From: Rhizobium glycinendophyticum | GTDB lineage: Bacteria > Pseudomonadota > Alphaproteobacteria > Rhizobiales > Rhizobiaceae | DNA length: 64,000 bases | Assembly (NCBI RefSeq): GCF_006443685.1 | Contig: NZ_VFYP01000001.1 | Location: 682,001 to 746,000 of the forward strand | Direction: 5' to 3' | In this document: one piece after another, positions 18,907 to 27,213 of the stretch | Layout: every line of letters starts with the position of its first letter | How positions within the stretch are numbered: position 1 is the stretch's first letter | Position numbers and translations under genes: made by a program | The notes under the pieces: model-generated | Databases searched by the model: none | What the model was told of the DNA's origin: nothing | What the model saw: only the letters and a program-made list of their open reading frames with translations

Positions 18907-18920
18907 TTGTCGGTGCGCAA
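18907..18920. promoter_or_regulatory. NnrR-type box upstream of norC
   Basis: TTGTC-GGTG-CGCAA, an imperfect inverted repeat of the FNR/NnrR class (the reverse strand reads TTGCG-N4-GACAA). It starts 13 bp after norF and lies 122 bp before the norC ATG, so norCBQD probably has its own NO-responsive promoter apart from norEF. Confidence 0.6.
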
Positions 18921-19042
18921 AGAAGGCTTTTCGCCAAGCGCTAGAAACGGGACATCCCGTGATGCCGACACCGCAAAGAAGGTTGATCGCGGAGACCTCA
19001 ACGACCGGCCATTCAAGCACCGGCAGACGGAAGGACAAAGGC

Positions 19043-19495
19043 ATGGCAGAGCGCCTGACCAAGACCGGAGCGCGCAACGTCTTCTACGGCGGCTCCATAT
19101 TCTTTTTTGCGATCTTCGTGGGGCTTACGGCCCACAGCCACTATTACATGCGCACCACCTCGACAAACGAGGCGACGCTCAGCGAAAGCGTCGAGCGCGG
19201 CAAACGTGTGTGGGAAAGAAACGCCTGCATCAACTGCCACACGCTGCTGGGTGAGGGCGCTTATTTCGCGCCTGAACTTGGCAATGTCTGGACCCGTTGG
19301 GGCGGCAAGGACGATCGCGACGGTGCGCGCGAGACGTTGCGCGCCTGGATGGCTGCACAGCCCTCAGGCGTCGAGGGGCGCCGGCAGATGCCCCAGTTCC
19401 ACCTGACGGATGACGAGATCAACGATCTCGCCGATTTCCTCGAGTGGACCAGCACGATCAAGACCCAGAAGTGGCCGCCCAACGACGCCGGCTGA
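19043..19495 (+). CDS. norC: nitric oxide reductase subunit C (cytochrome c)
   Basis: Membrane-anchored periplasmic cytochrome c subunit of cNOR that passes electrons to NorB. It has 150 residues: one N-terminal transmembrane anchor (about residues 12-30, VFYGGSIFFFAIFVGLTA), the haem-binding CINCH at residues 62-66, LLGEGAYFAPELGNVW after it, and QMPQF with the probable axial Met. The ATG at 19043 follows AAGGACAAAGGC. A longer in-frame reading from 18860 runs through the NnrR box and is not supported. norB starts 26 bp downstream. Confidence 0.96.
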   Translation: MAERLTKTGARNVFYGGSIFFFAIFVGLTAHSHYYMRTTSTNEATLSESVERGKRVWERNACINCHTLLGEGAYFAPELGNVWTRWGGKDDRDGARETLRAWMAAQPSGVEGRRQMPQFHLTDDEINDLADFLEWTSTIKTQKWPPNDAG

Positions 19496-19521
19496 GCCTT
19501 TCGACCTCAAGGAGACATGAC

Positions 19522-20868
19522 ATGAAATATCAAACCCAGAAGGTCGCGATGCTGTATTTCTACGGCGCGCTCGGCCTCTTCCTCGCCCAGGTTCTGTTCG
19601 GCGTTCTGGCCGGCACGATCTACGTGCTGCCGAACACACTGTCCGAACTGCTTCCGTTCAACATCGTGCGCATGATCCACACGAATGCACTGATCGTGTG
19701 GCTGCTCATGGGCTTCATGGGCGCCACCTACTACCTGCTGCCGGAAGAAACGGAAACGGAGCTCTATAGCCCCAAACTGGCCATCGCCCAGTTCTGGATC
19801 TTTCTGATTGCGGCAGCCGTCGCGGTCGTCGGCTACCTATTCCACATCCACGAGGGTCGCGAATTCCTTGAACAGCCCTTCGCGATCAAGGTGGGCATCG
19901 TCATCGTTGCCCTGATGTTGTTGCTCAACGTCACCATGACCGTGCTCAAGGGTCGCAAGACCGTCGTCACCAACATCCTGATCTTCGGGCTCTGGGGCGT
20001 CGCGATCTTCTTCCTCTTCGCCTTCTACAATCCGGCCAATCTCGCACTCGACAAGATGTACTGGTGGTTTGTCGTCCACCTTTGGGTCGAAGGCGTATGG
20101 GAGCTGATCATGGCTTCGGTCCTCGCCTTCCTGATGATCAAGCTGAACGGCATCGACCGCGAAGTGGTCGAGAAGTGGCTCTATGTGATTGTCGGTCTGG
20201 CCCTGTTTTCCGGCATCCTCGGCACCGGCCACCATTATTACTGGATCGGCGCGCCCGGCTACTGGCAGTGGATTGGCTCGCTCTTCTCGACGCTGGAAGT
20301 GGCACCCTTCTTCACCATGGTCATCTTCACCTTCGTCATGACCTGGAAGGCCGGCCGCAAGCATCCGAACAAGGCTGCCCTTCTGTGGTCGCTGGGCTGC
20401 TCGGTCATGGCCTTCTTCGGCGCAGGCGTTTGGGGCTTCCTGCACACCCTGTCGTCGGTCAATTACTACACCCACGGGACACAGGTCACCGCCGCACATG
20501 GCCATCTCGCCTTCTTCGGCGCCTATGTCATGCTCAACCTTGCGGTCATGGCATATGCCATCCCCGAGTTGCGCGGACGCGAACCGTATAACCAGTGGCT
20601 GTCCATCGCTAGCTTCTGGATGATGTGCACCGCCATGTCGGTGATGACCTTCGCGCTCACCTTCGCCGGTGTCCTGCAGGTGCATCTGCAGCGGGTCCTG
20701 GGCGAAAGCTACATGGACGTCCAGGATCAGCTTTCCCTCTTCTACTGGGTTCGCCTCGGCTCGGGTGCCGTGGTGCTTGTCTCGGCACTGATGTTCGTCT
20801 GGGCGGTGCTGATGCCCGGCAAGGAGAAAGCCACCGCCTTCGGTGGCTACGTCGAGCCGGCCGAGTGA
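19522..20868 (+). CDS. norB: nitric oxide reductase subunit B
   Basis: Catalytic subunit of the cytochrome c dependent NO reductase, which couples two NO into N2O at a haem b3 / non-haem iron site in the inner membrane. It has 448 residues and twelve predicted helices. Family landmarks are VRMIHTNALIVWLL (low-spin haem His), YWWFVVHLWVEGVWELIMAS (His and Glu of the FeB site), GTGHHYYWIG (two His of FeB) and AAHGHLAFFGAYVMLNL (His for haem). The start is fixed by AAGGAG seven bases before the ATG. It is followed by norQ after 77 bp. Confidence 0.97.
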   Translation: MKYQTQKVAMLYFYGALGLFLAQVLFGVLAGTIYVLPNTLSELLPFNIVRMIHTNALIVWLLMGFMGATYYLLPEETETELYSPKLAIAQFWIFLIAAAVAVVGYLFHIHEGREFLEQPFAIKVGIVIVALMLLLNVTMTVLKGRKTVVTNILIFGLWGVAIFFLFAFYNPANLALDKMYWWFVVHLWVEGVWELIMASVLAFLMIKLNGIDREVVEKWLYVIVGLALFSGILGTGHHYYWIGAPGYWQWIGSLFSTLEVAPFFTMVIFTFVMTWKAGRKHPNKAALLWSLGCSVMAFFGAGVWGFLHTLSSVNYYTHGTQVTAAHGHLAFFGAYVMLNLAVMAYAIPELRGREPYNQWLSIASFWMMCTAMSVMTFALTFAGVLQVHLQRVLGESYMDVQDQLSLFYWVRLGSGAVVLVSALMFVWAVLMPGKEKATAFGGYVEPAE

Positions 20869-20945
20869 GGCCTATGCCCCGCCCGCTTGCCCGCCTTCTC
20901 GGTTGAGCCGGCGGGGCACATTCCGATAATCTAAGGATCAGAACC

Positions 20946-21749
20946 ATGAACATCATTGCCCGCAATCTTCAGCCGGAGATCCCGGCCTATACTCCGCTCG
21001 GCAACGAGTGTGCTCTCTTCGAAACCGCCTGGACGCGGCAACTCCCGCTCCTTCTCAAAGGTCCGACCGGCTGCGGCAAAACCCGCTTTGTCAGCCATAT
21101 GTCCGAGACGCTCGGCCTGCCGCTTACCACCGTCTCCTGCCATGACGACCTCGCCGCCGCCGACCTGACCGGCCGCTTCCTCTTGAAAGGTGGCGAGACG
21201 GTCTGGGTCGACGGACCGCTGACTCGGGCCGTTCGTGAAGGCGGCGTCTGCTATCTTGATGAGGTGGTGGAGGCGCGAAAGGACGTCGCCGTGGTGTTGC
21301 ATCCACTGACCGACGATCGGCGCATCCTGCCGCTGGAGCGCACCGGCGAAGAACTGGAAGCTCCGCCCTCCTTCATGCTCGTCGTCTCCTACAATCCCGG
21401 CTACCAGAGCCTGCTCAAGGCGTTGAAACCCTCCACCCGCCAGCGTTTCGTCGCCATCGAATTCGACTTCCTGCCCAAGGCGCGCGAAATCGAAGTGGTC
21501 TCGGCTGAGAGCGGTTTGCCGGCAGCGAGTGTCGAACCCTTGGTTGAGTTCGCAAGGCGGCTGCGGGCGCTGAAAGGTCATGATCTGGAGGAGGGGGTCT
21601 CGACCCGTCTTCTCGTCTATTGCGCAAGCCTGATCGATGCCGGTCTTCCTCCGCGCGATGCGGTCCGGGCCGCAATGATCGAGCCGCTGACCGACGAGCC
21701 GGATGTCCGCGCCGCTCTTCTCGAACTGGCACAGGCGGTCATCCGCTAG
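20946..21749 (+). CDS. norQ: NorQ, MoxR-type AAA+ ATPase for NO reductase activation
   Basis: Cytoplasmic AAA+ ATPase of 267 residues that works with NorD to insert or activate the non-haem iron of NorB. Walker A is GPTGCGKT at residues 39-46; Walker B is VCYLDEVVEA near 100; sensor regions include VVSYNPGYQSLLKALKPSTRQRF. The GxxGxGKT ATPase/VWA-partner pair is the standard NorQ/NorD or CbbQ/CbbO arrangement. The next gene, norD, starts 12 bp after its stop. Confidence 0.95.
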   Translation: MNIIARNLQPEIPAYTPLGNECALFETAWTRQLPLLLKGPTGCGKTRFVSHMSETLGLPLTTVSCHDDLAAADLTGRFLLKGGETVWVDGPLTRAVREGGVCYLDEVVEARKDVAVVLHPLTDDRRILPLERTGEELEAPPSFMLVVSYNPGYQSLLKALKPSTRQRFVAIEFDFLPKAREIEVVSAESGLPAASVEPLVEFARRLRALKGHDLEEGVSTRLLVYCASLIDAGLPPRDAVRAAMIEPLTDEPDVRAALLELAQAVIR

Positions 21750-21761
21750 GAGTGATGCGAG

Positions 21762-23660
21762 ATGCTGGATTTTCTGGAACTCGAGGAGACGGTCGGGCGC
21801 GCCTGGCACAGGCTGGCCGGCGGCACCCAGACCTGGCCCCGCTACCCGCAATCTGCGGTCACGCTGGAGGAGATGCTGCCAACTCTCTCCGTCTGCTTTC
21901 GCGGCTTCGGCGGCGAAAGAACGGTGCAACTGGTGCCGGCGCGGGGAAAGACTTCGCAGCATCGCCTGAAACTGAGACAGCGCATGGGTCTGGGCGAGGA
22001 AAAGCTCGTCCATCCCGCCCGCGACGAGGCAAGCGTCATGCTGCCGCCCGTCCTCGATCTGATGCCGCAGCCGGGACTCAACCGCGATCTCTATGTCTGG
22101 CTCGCAGCGGCTATGGCCGTAATGCCACTCGAACCGGTGACGGAAATCGATCCGCTCCAGGCCGATCTGGAAATGCTGCAATCGGCGAAGCGTCTCGAAG
22201 CGGAGGTGCTGGCGGCCTTTCCCGGTTTGCGCGATCGCTACCGCGGGCTCTGCCTGGCGCTGCTTTCGGAACGACGGCGCGGATCGCTGCCCCGGGTGGA
22301 AGGGCAGATCGAGGATCTCATCATCGATCGCTTGCGCGCGGGCGCAGGTCTCGCACCGCTCTCGACGAACGAAGACTTTCCCGGCCGCGCACCGCCCGGC
22401 TATCTGCCGATGCTTCCGGTGCCGCTCTGGCCGCAGGCGGTCCCGCGTGAGGAATGGGCAGGGCGTGAGAACCAGGATCAGCCGATCGGGAGTGGCGAAC
22501 GCGACGCACAAGGGGCCGGACGCCATGTGGCAACCCGCGAGAAGGATTCGGCGAGCAAAGGCGAGCGCAGCCCCTTCATCCTCAACCGCTTTGAAAAGAT
22601 CCTCGCCATGGCCGAGATGGTCAATGTCGACAGACCTTCCGACGACAGCGACGATCACGATTCCTCAGCCGCCGACGAACTGGACGAAATGGTGCTGGGC
22701 GAGCGCAAGGGCAGGCCGTCAGCCAAATTCCGTTTCGACCTCGATCTCCCTCCGGAGGCGCTACGCCATTCCGCCCTCGAAGCCGACCTCACCTATCCGG
22801 AATGGGACTATCGACGCGGCATCTATCTGAAAGATTACTGCCGCGTCGTGACAGGTGTCGCTTCGGGGGAACATCCCTCCGGTGAGCCTTCAGAGGAGAT
22901 GAAAGCGCTGGTTCGTCTTGTGCGACGTCAATTCGAGGCCATGCGGCCGCGCCACGAAATGCTCCGCGGGCAGATCGACGGGGCCGATCTCGATCTCGAC
23001 GCCGTCGTGCGCAGCCGCACCGAACTGGTCGCCAGCGGCGAATGCTCCGACCGCATCCATTTGGCCAGTCGTCCGCAGGGACACGATCTGGCGATCACAC
23101 TGCTGATCGACGTCTCGCTGTCGACGGATGCCTGGTTCAACGATCGCCGGGTGCTTGACGTCGAGAAGGAAGCGCTGCTGGTGCTGGCGGAAGGATTGGC
23201 TGCCTGTGGCGACACGCACTCCATCCTGAGCTTCACCTCACGCCGTCGGGATTGGGTGCGGGTCGAAACCGTGAAGGACTTCGACGAACCGATGAGCGCG
23301 CTGGTGCGTCACCGGATCGCTGCCCTGAAACCGGGCTATTACACGCGCATGGGCGCTGCGATCCGTCACGCGACGGCGAAGCTCGCCGGGCGGCCGAACC
23401 GAAAACACCTGCTTCTCGTGCTGACCGACGGCAAGCCGAACGATGTCGATCACTATGAGGGCCGCTTCGCCTTAGAAGACACCCGACGGGCGGTGACCGA
23501 GGCACGCCGAAGGGGCATCCATGTTTTCGGCGTCACCGTCGATCAGGACGCCAAAACCTATGTGCCGGCCGTTTTCGGTCATCATGGCTATGCCGTCGTG
23601 CCGGACATCCGCCGTCTGCCGGCCGCACTGCCGCAAATTTACCGCGCGCTCGTTCGCTGA
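21762..23660 (+). CDS. norD: NorD, VWA-domain NO reductase activation protein
   Basis: A 632-residue cytoplasmic or membrane-associated partner of NorQ. The C-terminal third is a von Willebrand factor A domain with an intact MIDAS motif (LLIDVSLSTD, about residues 446-455) and later TDGKPNDVDHYEGR. The N-terminal part is helical with the family-typical LPPVLDLMP and a charged, low-complexity middle section (DRPSDDSDDHDSS near residue 290). It is the last gene of the norCBQD unit; a hairpin follows within 20 bp. Confidence 0.94.
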   Translation: MLDFLELEETVGRAWHRLAGGTQTWPRYPQSAVTLEEMLPTLSVCFRGFGGERTVQLVPARGKTSQHRLKLRQRMGLGEEKLVHPARDEASVMLPPVLDLMPQPGLNRDLYVWLAAAMAVMPLEPVTEIDPLQADLEMLQSAKRLEAEVLAAFPGLRDRYRGLCLALLSERRRGSLPRVEGQIEDLIIDRLRAGAGLAPLSTNEDFPGRAPPGYLPMLPVPLWPQAVPREEWAGRENQDQPIGSGERDAQGAGRHVATREKDSASKGERSPFILNRFEKILAMAEMVNVDRPSDDSDDHDSSAADELDEMVLGERKGRPSAKFRFDLDLPPEALRHSALEADLTYPEWDYRRGIYLKDYCRVVTGVASGEHPSGEPSEEMKALVRLVRRQFEAMRPRHEMLRGQIDGADLDLDAVVRSRTELVASGECSDRIHLASRPQGHDLAITLLIDVSLSTDAWFNDRRVLDVEKEALLVLAEGLAACGDTHSILSFTSRRRDWVRVETVKDFDEPMSALVRHRIAALKPGYYTRMGAAIRHATAKLAGRPNRKHLLLVLTDGKPNDVDHYEGRFALEDTRRAVTEARRRGIHVFGVTVDQDAKTYVPAVFGHHGYAVVPDIRRLPAALPQIYRALVR

Positions 23661-23678
23661 TCCGCGAGCGCGCCTCAG

Positions 23679-23710
23679 AGGACCCGGGTCGAGCGATCAG
23701 CCTGGGTCCT
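23679..23710 (+). terminator. terminator-like hairpin after norD
   Basis: AGGACCC (23679-23685) pairs with GGGTCCT (23704-23710), 19 bases after the norD stop, followed by TACTTG. The loop is long (18 bases) and the U-run poor, so confidence is moderate. It separates norD from the NnrR-type box of the DUF2249 unit. Confidence 0.45.
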
Positions 23711-23742
23711 TACTTGCTCCACCAGTCCGTCCGTCCCTCTCT

Positions 23743-23756
23743 TTGTCGCAGCACAA
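23743..23756. promoter_or_regulatory. NnrR-type box upstream of the DUF2249 genes
   Basis: TTGTC-GCAG-CACAA fits the FNR/NnrR half-site pattern TTG-N8-CAA with the NnrR-like CACAA arm. It is 87 bp before the first DUF2249 gene and after the norD hairpin, suggesting NO-responsive expression of that unit. Confidence 0.5.
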
Positions 23757-23843
23757 CGACGGCTTTGCCCACCTCGCTCAAGAGGGGCCGAGGCTGGTCA
23801 GCATTCTGCAAACTGGCCCATGATCTTTCGATAGGAACATCCC

Positions 23844-24125
23844 ATGACCGATACTGCTACAGACAAGCTCCAACTCGACGTGCGCTCCATTCCTCACCCC
23901 GAACGCCATCCGCGCATTTTCGGGATGCTGAATTCGCTGCAGCCCGGCCAGGGCGTGACGTTGACCGTGGACCATGACCCGCTGCCGCTTTACTATCACC
24001 TGGGAATGCACTTTTCCGGCCTCTTCGGCTGGGACTATCTGGAGCGCGGCCCAGACATCTGGCAGGTCCGGATCACCCGTGAAAAGCACGAAGGCTGCAA
24101 TTGCAATTGTGGCGGCAGTCATTGA
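23844..24125 (+). CDS. DUF2249 domain protein with Cys-rich tail
   Basis: A 93-residue cytoplasmic protein whose body is one DUF2249 domain: DVRSIPHPERHPRIFGMLNS, LQPGQGVTLTVDHDPLPLYY and DYLERGPDIWQVRITR. The C-terminus ends GCNCNCGGSH, a cluster of three Cys and a His that could bind a metal. DUF2249 proteins are SirA/TusA-like in fold and are often found next to denitrification and NO-response genes; no reaction is established. It has an AGGAAC ribosome site and an NnrR-type box upstream, and a second DUF2249 gene follows 87 bp later. Confidence 0.85.
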   Translation: MTDTATDKLQLDVRSIPHPERHPRIFGMLNSLQPGQGVTLTVDHDPLPLYYHLGMHFSGLFGWDYLERGPDIWQVRITREKHEGCNCNCGGSH

Positions 24126-24212
24126 AGAAGAACGGCGCGATGTGTTCTCATGTCGCACTGTGCATGTGCGGCTGGTGACCCGTCGGATCACTGGCCCGGG
24201 AGAGGGAAGTCA

Positions 24213-24728
24213 ATGCCGCCACGTTTCAAGGACCTCGACGTTCGCCCGATCCTCAAAGAAGGCGGAGAGCCCTTTCCGGCCATCATGCAGGCGGTGCAGT
24301 CGCTTGAACCGGGCGAGGGCCTGCGCCTGCTGGCAACCTTTCGACCGACGCCGCTTCTCAGCGTCATGGCCCGGCGCGGTTATGACGCTGAGATGAACGA
24401 ATTGCGTGACGGCGACTGGGAGGTGCTGTTTTCCCCGGCATCGCCGATTACGGCAAATGTTTCCGTCTCGCTTGGCGCCGAAGAAGCTGCTGGCTGGCCC
24501 GATCCCCTTTGGCAACTCGATCTGACCGGGCATGAACCGCCTGTGCCGATGGAGAAAGTCCTCTCGCGCATTGGGCTTATGGAGCCCGGCGAAGTTCTTT
24601 TTGCAGTCTTCTCCGATGAGCCGGTTTTTCTGATGCCGGAACTCGACAAGGAAGGCCATCAATGGGTCGGGAAGCCTGATGCGAGCGGATCGTGTTACCG
24701 AATGCTGATCCGGGTCGGCGGCGCCTGA
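24213..24728 (+). CDS. tandem DUF2249 protein
   Basis: A 171-residue protein with two DUF2249-like modules. The first starts DVRPILKEGGEPFPAIMQAV and contains LEPGEGLRLLATFRPTPLL; the second, shorter, covers LWQLDLTGHEPPVPMEKVL and MEPGEVLFAVFSDEPVFLMP. The ATG at 24213 follows GAGAGGGAAG; upstream in-frame codons to 24150 look non-coding. The C-terminus DASGSCYRMLIRVGG has one Cys. It forms a unit with the preceding DUF2249 gene between norD and nirK, so a part in handling NO or in copper or iron centre maintenance is plausible but unproven. Confidence 0.82.
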   Translation: MPPRFKDLDVRPILKEGGEPFPAIMQAVQSLEPGEGLRLLATFRPTPLLSVMARRGYDAEMNELRDGDWEVLFSPASPITANVSVSLGAEEAAGWPDPLWQLDLTGHEPPVPMEKVLSRIGLMEPGEVLFAVFSDEPVFLMPELDKEGHQWVGKPDASGSCYRMLIRVGGA

Positions 24729-24848
24729 ACTGCATCTCTTCTATCAATTCGACATACAGGCTCACTTCGTCATTGGTGGCTGGCAAGAGCGACCCGGCGA
24801 TTTTACATGCGGTCAAGCGGCGGACATGCCGAATTGGTCTGGGCTGTC

Positions 24849-24862
24849 TTGATCTACATCAA
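24849..24862. promoter_or_regulatory. FNR/NnrR box upstream of nirK
   Basis: TTGAT-CTAC-ATCAA is a perfect FNR/FixK consensus palindrome, 151 bp before the nirK ATG. It is the best palindrome of its class in the window and is placed to activate nirK under low oxygen. The long 5' leader between it and nirK is AT-rich compared with the flanks. Confidence 0.75.
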
Positions 24863-25013
24863 CGGAAGACAAATTTATTCTTTTTGCTCAGACAGGTAAA
24901 TCGCCAATTTTCATCGGAAGTTTGTCCTGAAACAAATAGAAAACGGCCTTTTCTCCTACAACGGAAAGCAACGAAGCGGCTGACGCTTCGCTCTTTCCAA
25001 CGGAGTGACTGAG

Positions 25014-26153
25014 ATGACCCACGGGCTTACACTGACAAGACGGACCATGTTGACCGGCGCTGCGATCGCCGGAGCTCTTGCGCCCGTGATCGCTTCCACC
25101 GTCGCCCACGCCGAAGGCGCGGCAATCAAGACAGACCCGGCCGCCGTTGCTGCCGATATCGCCAAGCTCGAACGCGTGAAGGTCGAGCTCGTCCGCCCGC
25201 CCTTCGTACATGCCCATACACAAAAGGCCGAGGGCGCACCGAAGGTTGTCGAATTCACGCTCACCATCCAGGAAAAGAAGATCGTCATCGACGATGCGGG
25301 GACAGAGGTCAACGCCATGACCTTCAACGGCTCAGTACCGGGACCCCTGATGGTCGTGCACCAGAACGACTATGTCGAACTGACGCTGATCAATCCGGAG
25401 ACCAACACCCTGCAGCACAACATCGACTTCCACGCCGCCACAGGCGCGCTGGGTGGTGGTGCGCTGACCCTCGTCAACCCCGGCGAGAGGGCAGTCCTTC
25501 GCTTCAAGGCAACCAAGGCTGGCGTCTTTGTCTACCATTGCGCACCTCCCGGAATGGTACCGTGGCACGTCACTTCGGGCATGAATGGCGCGATCATGGT
25601 TCTGCCGCGGGATGGTCTGAAAGACCAGAAGGGCAATGAACTGGCCTACGACAAGATCTACTATGTCGGCGAGCAGGACTTCTATGTCCCAAAGGATGCA
25701 GACGGCAACTATAAGAAATACGAAAGTGCCGGCGATGCTTATGCGGACGTGCTCGAAGTGATGAATACGCTCACCCCGAGCCACATCGTCTTCAACGGTG
25801 CAGTCGGCGCCCTGACCGGCGACAATGCTATGACAGCTAAAGTCGGCGAGCGGGTCTTGATCATCCATTCGCAGGCCAATCGCGACACCCGGCCCCACCT
25901 GATCGGCGGCCATGGGGACTATGTCTGGGCAACCGGCAAATTCGCCAATCCGCCGGAGCTCGACCAGGAAACCTGGTTCATTCCGGGCGGGGCCGCAGGG
26001 GCTGCCTACTACACCTTCCACCAGCCGGGCATCTACGCCTATGTCAACCATAACCTGATCGAAGCCTTCGAGAAGGGCGCCGCAGCCCATTTCAAGGTCA
26101 CCGGCGACTGGAACGACGATCTGATGACCGCCGTGGTCAAGCCTGACAGCTGA
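25014..26153 (+). CDS. nirK: copper-containing nitrite reductase
   Basis: Periplasmic trimeric enzyme that reduces nitrite to NO, the defining step of denitrification. It has 379 residues including a twin-arginine signal ([18 protein letters not shown], cleavage after AHA near residue 33). Copper ligands are recognisable: [12 protein letters not shown] (type 1 and type 2 His plus the active-site Asp), [20 protein letters not shown] (type 1 Cys, His, Met and a type 2 His) and [10 protein letters not shown] with the active-site His. This is the class I, short form. The ATG at 25014 follows CGGAG. An FNR-type box lies upstream and nirV follows; the electron donor is probably the pseudoazurin at 28.0 kb. 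Confidence 0.97.
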   Translation: MTHGLTLTRRTMLTGAAIAGALAPVIASTVAHAEGAAIKTDPAAVAADIAKLERVKVELVRPPFVHAHTQKAEGAPKVVEFTLTIQEKKIVIDDAGTEVNAMTFNGSVPGPLMVVHQNDYVELTLINPETNTLQHNIDFHAATGALGGGALTLVNPGERAVLRFKATKAGVFVYHCAPPGMVPWHVTSGMNGAIMVLPRDGLKDQKGNELAYDKIYYVGEQDFYVPKDADGNYKKYESAGDAYADVLEVMNTLTPSHIVFNGAVGALTGDNAMTAKVGERVLIIHSQANRDTRPHLIGGHGDYVWATGKFANPPELDQETWFIPGGAAGAAYYTFHQPGIYAYVNHNLIEAFEKGAAAHFKVTGDWNDDLMTAVVKPDS

Positions 26154-26160
26154 TCGAACT

Positions 26161-26193
26161 GCGGGAGGACGCCTCGGATGAGGCGCCTCCCGC
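26161..26193 (+). terminator. stem-loop between nirK and nirV
   Basis: A strong hairpin: GCGGGAGG (26161-26168) with CCTCCCGC (26186-26193), then after one bulged A, CGCCTC (26170-26175) with GAGGCG (26180-26185), loop GGAT. It begins 7 bp after the nirK stop and is not followed by a U-run, so it is more likely an mRNA-stabilising or attenuating element that sets nirK above nirV than a full terminator. Confidence 0.65.
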
Positions 26194-26221
26194 AAACCTG
26201 CTCTCGATGAGGATCGGTCCC

Positions 26222-27115
26222 ATGCCCGCGTCGATGTCTCTTCCCCTGCCACACAAGCTGTCCGGCTCCCTGCTTTTTCCGCTTGCGCTGATCGTGGCGC
26301 TCTCGGTGGCCCTCGTGTGGCAGAGCGGCCTGTTGCACCTCGGTTCGCCGACACTGACCGAGCCAACCGCGATCACGATTGAACCCGGCACTTTCCTCTA
26401 CCGCCAGCCCGGAGAATTTTATCGCGGCGGTTTCGCGGTCGATGGCCCGAAGGCAAAAGAGGCGGAGAGCGATCCGCTTACCATCATGAAGTACCAGGTT
26501 AGCACGCAGGACTATGATGCCTGCGTGGCGGAGGGCATCTGCGCTGCGCGGGAGGCGACGACCCCGACGCAGGCAGATATGCCGGTGACCGGCGTCAGCC
26601 ATGACGACGCGATCACCTATGCCAGATGGCTGTCGGACAAGACGGGCTCATTCTGGCGCCTGCCGAGCGATCGTGAACTGGCCTTCGCGGCCGCTGAAGA
26701 TTTCCCGGATGATGCCCTGGGTGTCGATGCCGACAGCGGCAACCCGGCGCTCCGCTGGCTCGCCGACTACGAGCGCGAAGCTGCTCGCAAGCGCTCGCGC
26801 GATCCGGACCCGCTGCCCTTCGGCAGCTTCGGCGAAAACCGGCACGGCCTCGCCGATTTCGCCGGCAATGTCTGGGAATGGACATCGACCTGCAATCGGC
26901 GTGTGGACTTCCTGACCTCAGGGGCTGCGCGCACGGAGGAGCGTTGCGGCGTCTATATCGCCGCCGGCAAACATCGCGCGCCTCTCAGTTCCTTCATCCG
27001 CGACCCCAAGGGCGGCGGATGTGCGGTCGGGGTGCCGCCGGATCATCTCGGCTTCCGTCTCGTCAAAGACACTCGCTGGTACGCGCCGTTGCTCTTTGCT
27101 CTTCACGCGCGTTGA
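26222..27115 (+). CDS. nirV: NirV, formylglycine-generating-enzyme-like protein
   Basis: A 297-residue protein with one N-terminal membrane anchor (about residues 14-34) and a SUMF1/FGE-sulfatase domain facing the periplasm: TIEPGTFLYRQPGEF, KYQVSTQDYDACVAEG, PVTGVSHDDAITYARWLSDKTG, WRLPSDRELAFAA, NRHGLADFAGNVWEWTS and HLGFRLVKD. NirV is the usual partner of nirK; it is not essential for NirK activity in relatives and its chemistry is unknown. I chose ATG 26222, preceded by AGGA at spacing eight; ATG 26207 would add five residues. It follows nirK after a strong hairpin. Confidence 0.92.
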   Translation: MPASMSLPLPHKLSGSLLFPLALIVALSVALVWQSGLLHLGSPTLTEPTAITIEPGTFLYRQPGEFYRGGFAVDGPKAKEAESDPLTIMKYQVSTQDYDACVAEGICAAREATTPTQADMPVTGVSHDDAITYARWLSDKTGSFWRLPSDRELAFAAAEDFPDDALGVDADSGNPALRWLADYEREAARKRSRDPDPLPFGSFGENRHGLADFAGNVWEWTSTCNRRVDFLTSGAARTEERCGVYIAAGKHRAPLSSFIRDPKGGGCAVGVPPDHLGFRLVKDTRWYAPLLFALHAR

Positions 27116-27167
27116 TGTAGCGTGCCCCCGCTTCGCGCAGCCTGCTGCTCGCGCGAGGTGGCCGTGT

Positions 27168-27181
27168 TTGACTTCGGCCAA
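27168..27181. promoter_or_regulatory. possible FNR/NnrR-like box before nnrR
   Basis: TTGAC-TTCG-GCCAA keeps TTG-N8-CAA symmetry but the inner bases are weak. If real it would suggest autoregulation of nnrR and would argue for the TTG start at 27214, because the ATG at 27181 overlaps the box. Only 33 bp separate it from that start, which is tight. Confidence 0.3.
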
Positions 27182-27213
27182 TGCGACAGACGCCTGGGCG
27201 AAGGAAAGCTCTT

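Noticed and set aside
18860..19042. Longer NorC start at 18860
   Set aside because: The extension overlaps the norF end and the NnrR-type box and lacks homology; the ATG at 19043 has the ribosome site and precedes the membrane anchor.
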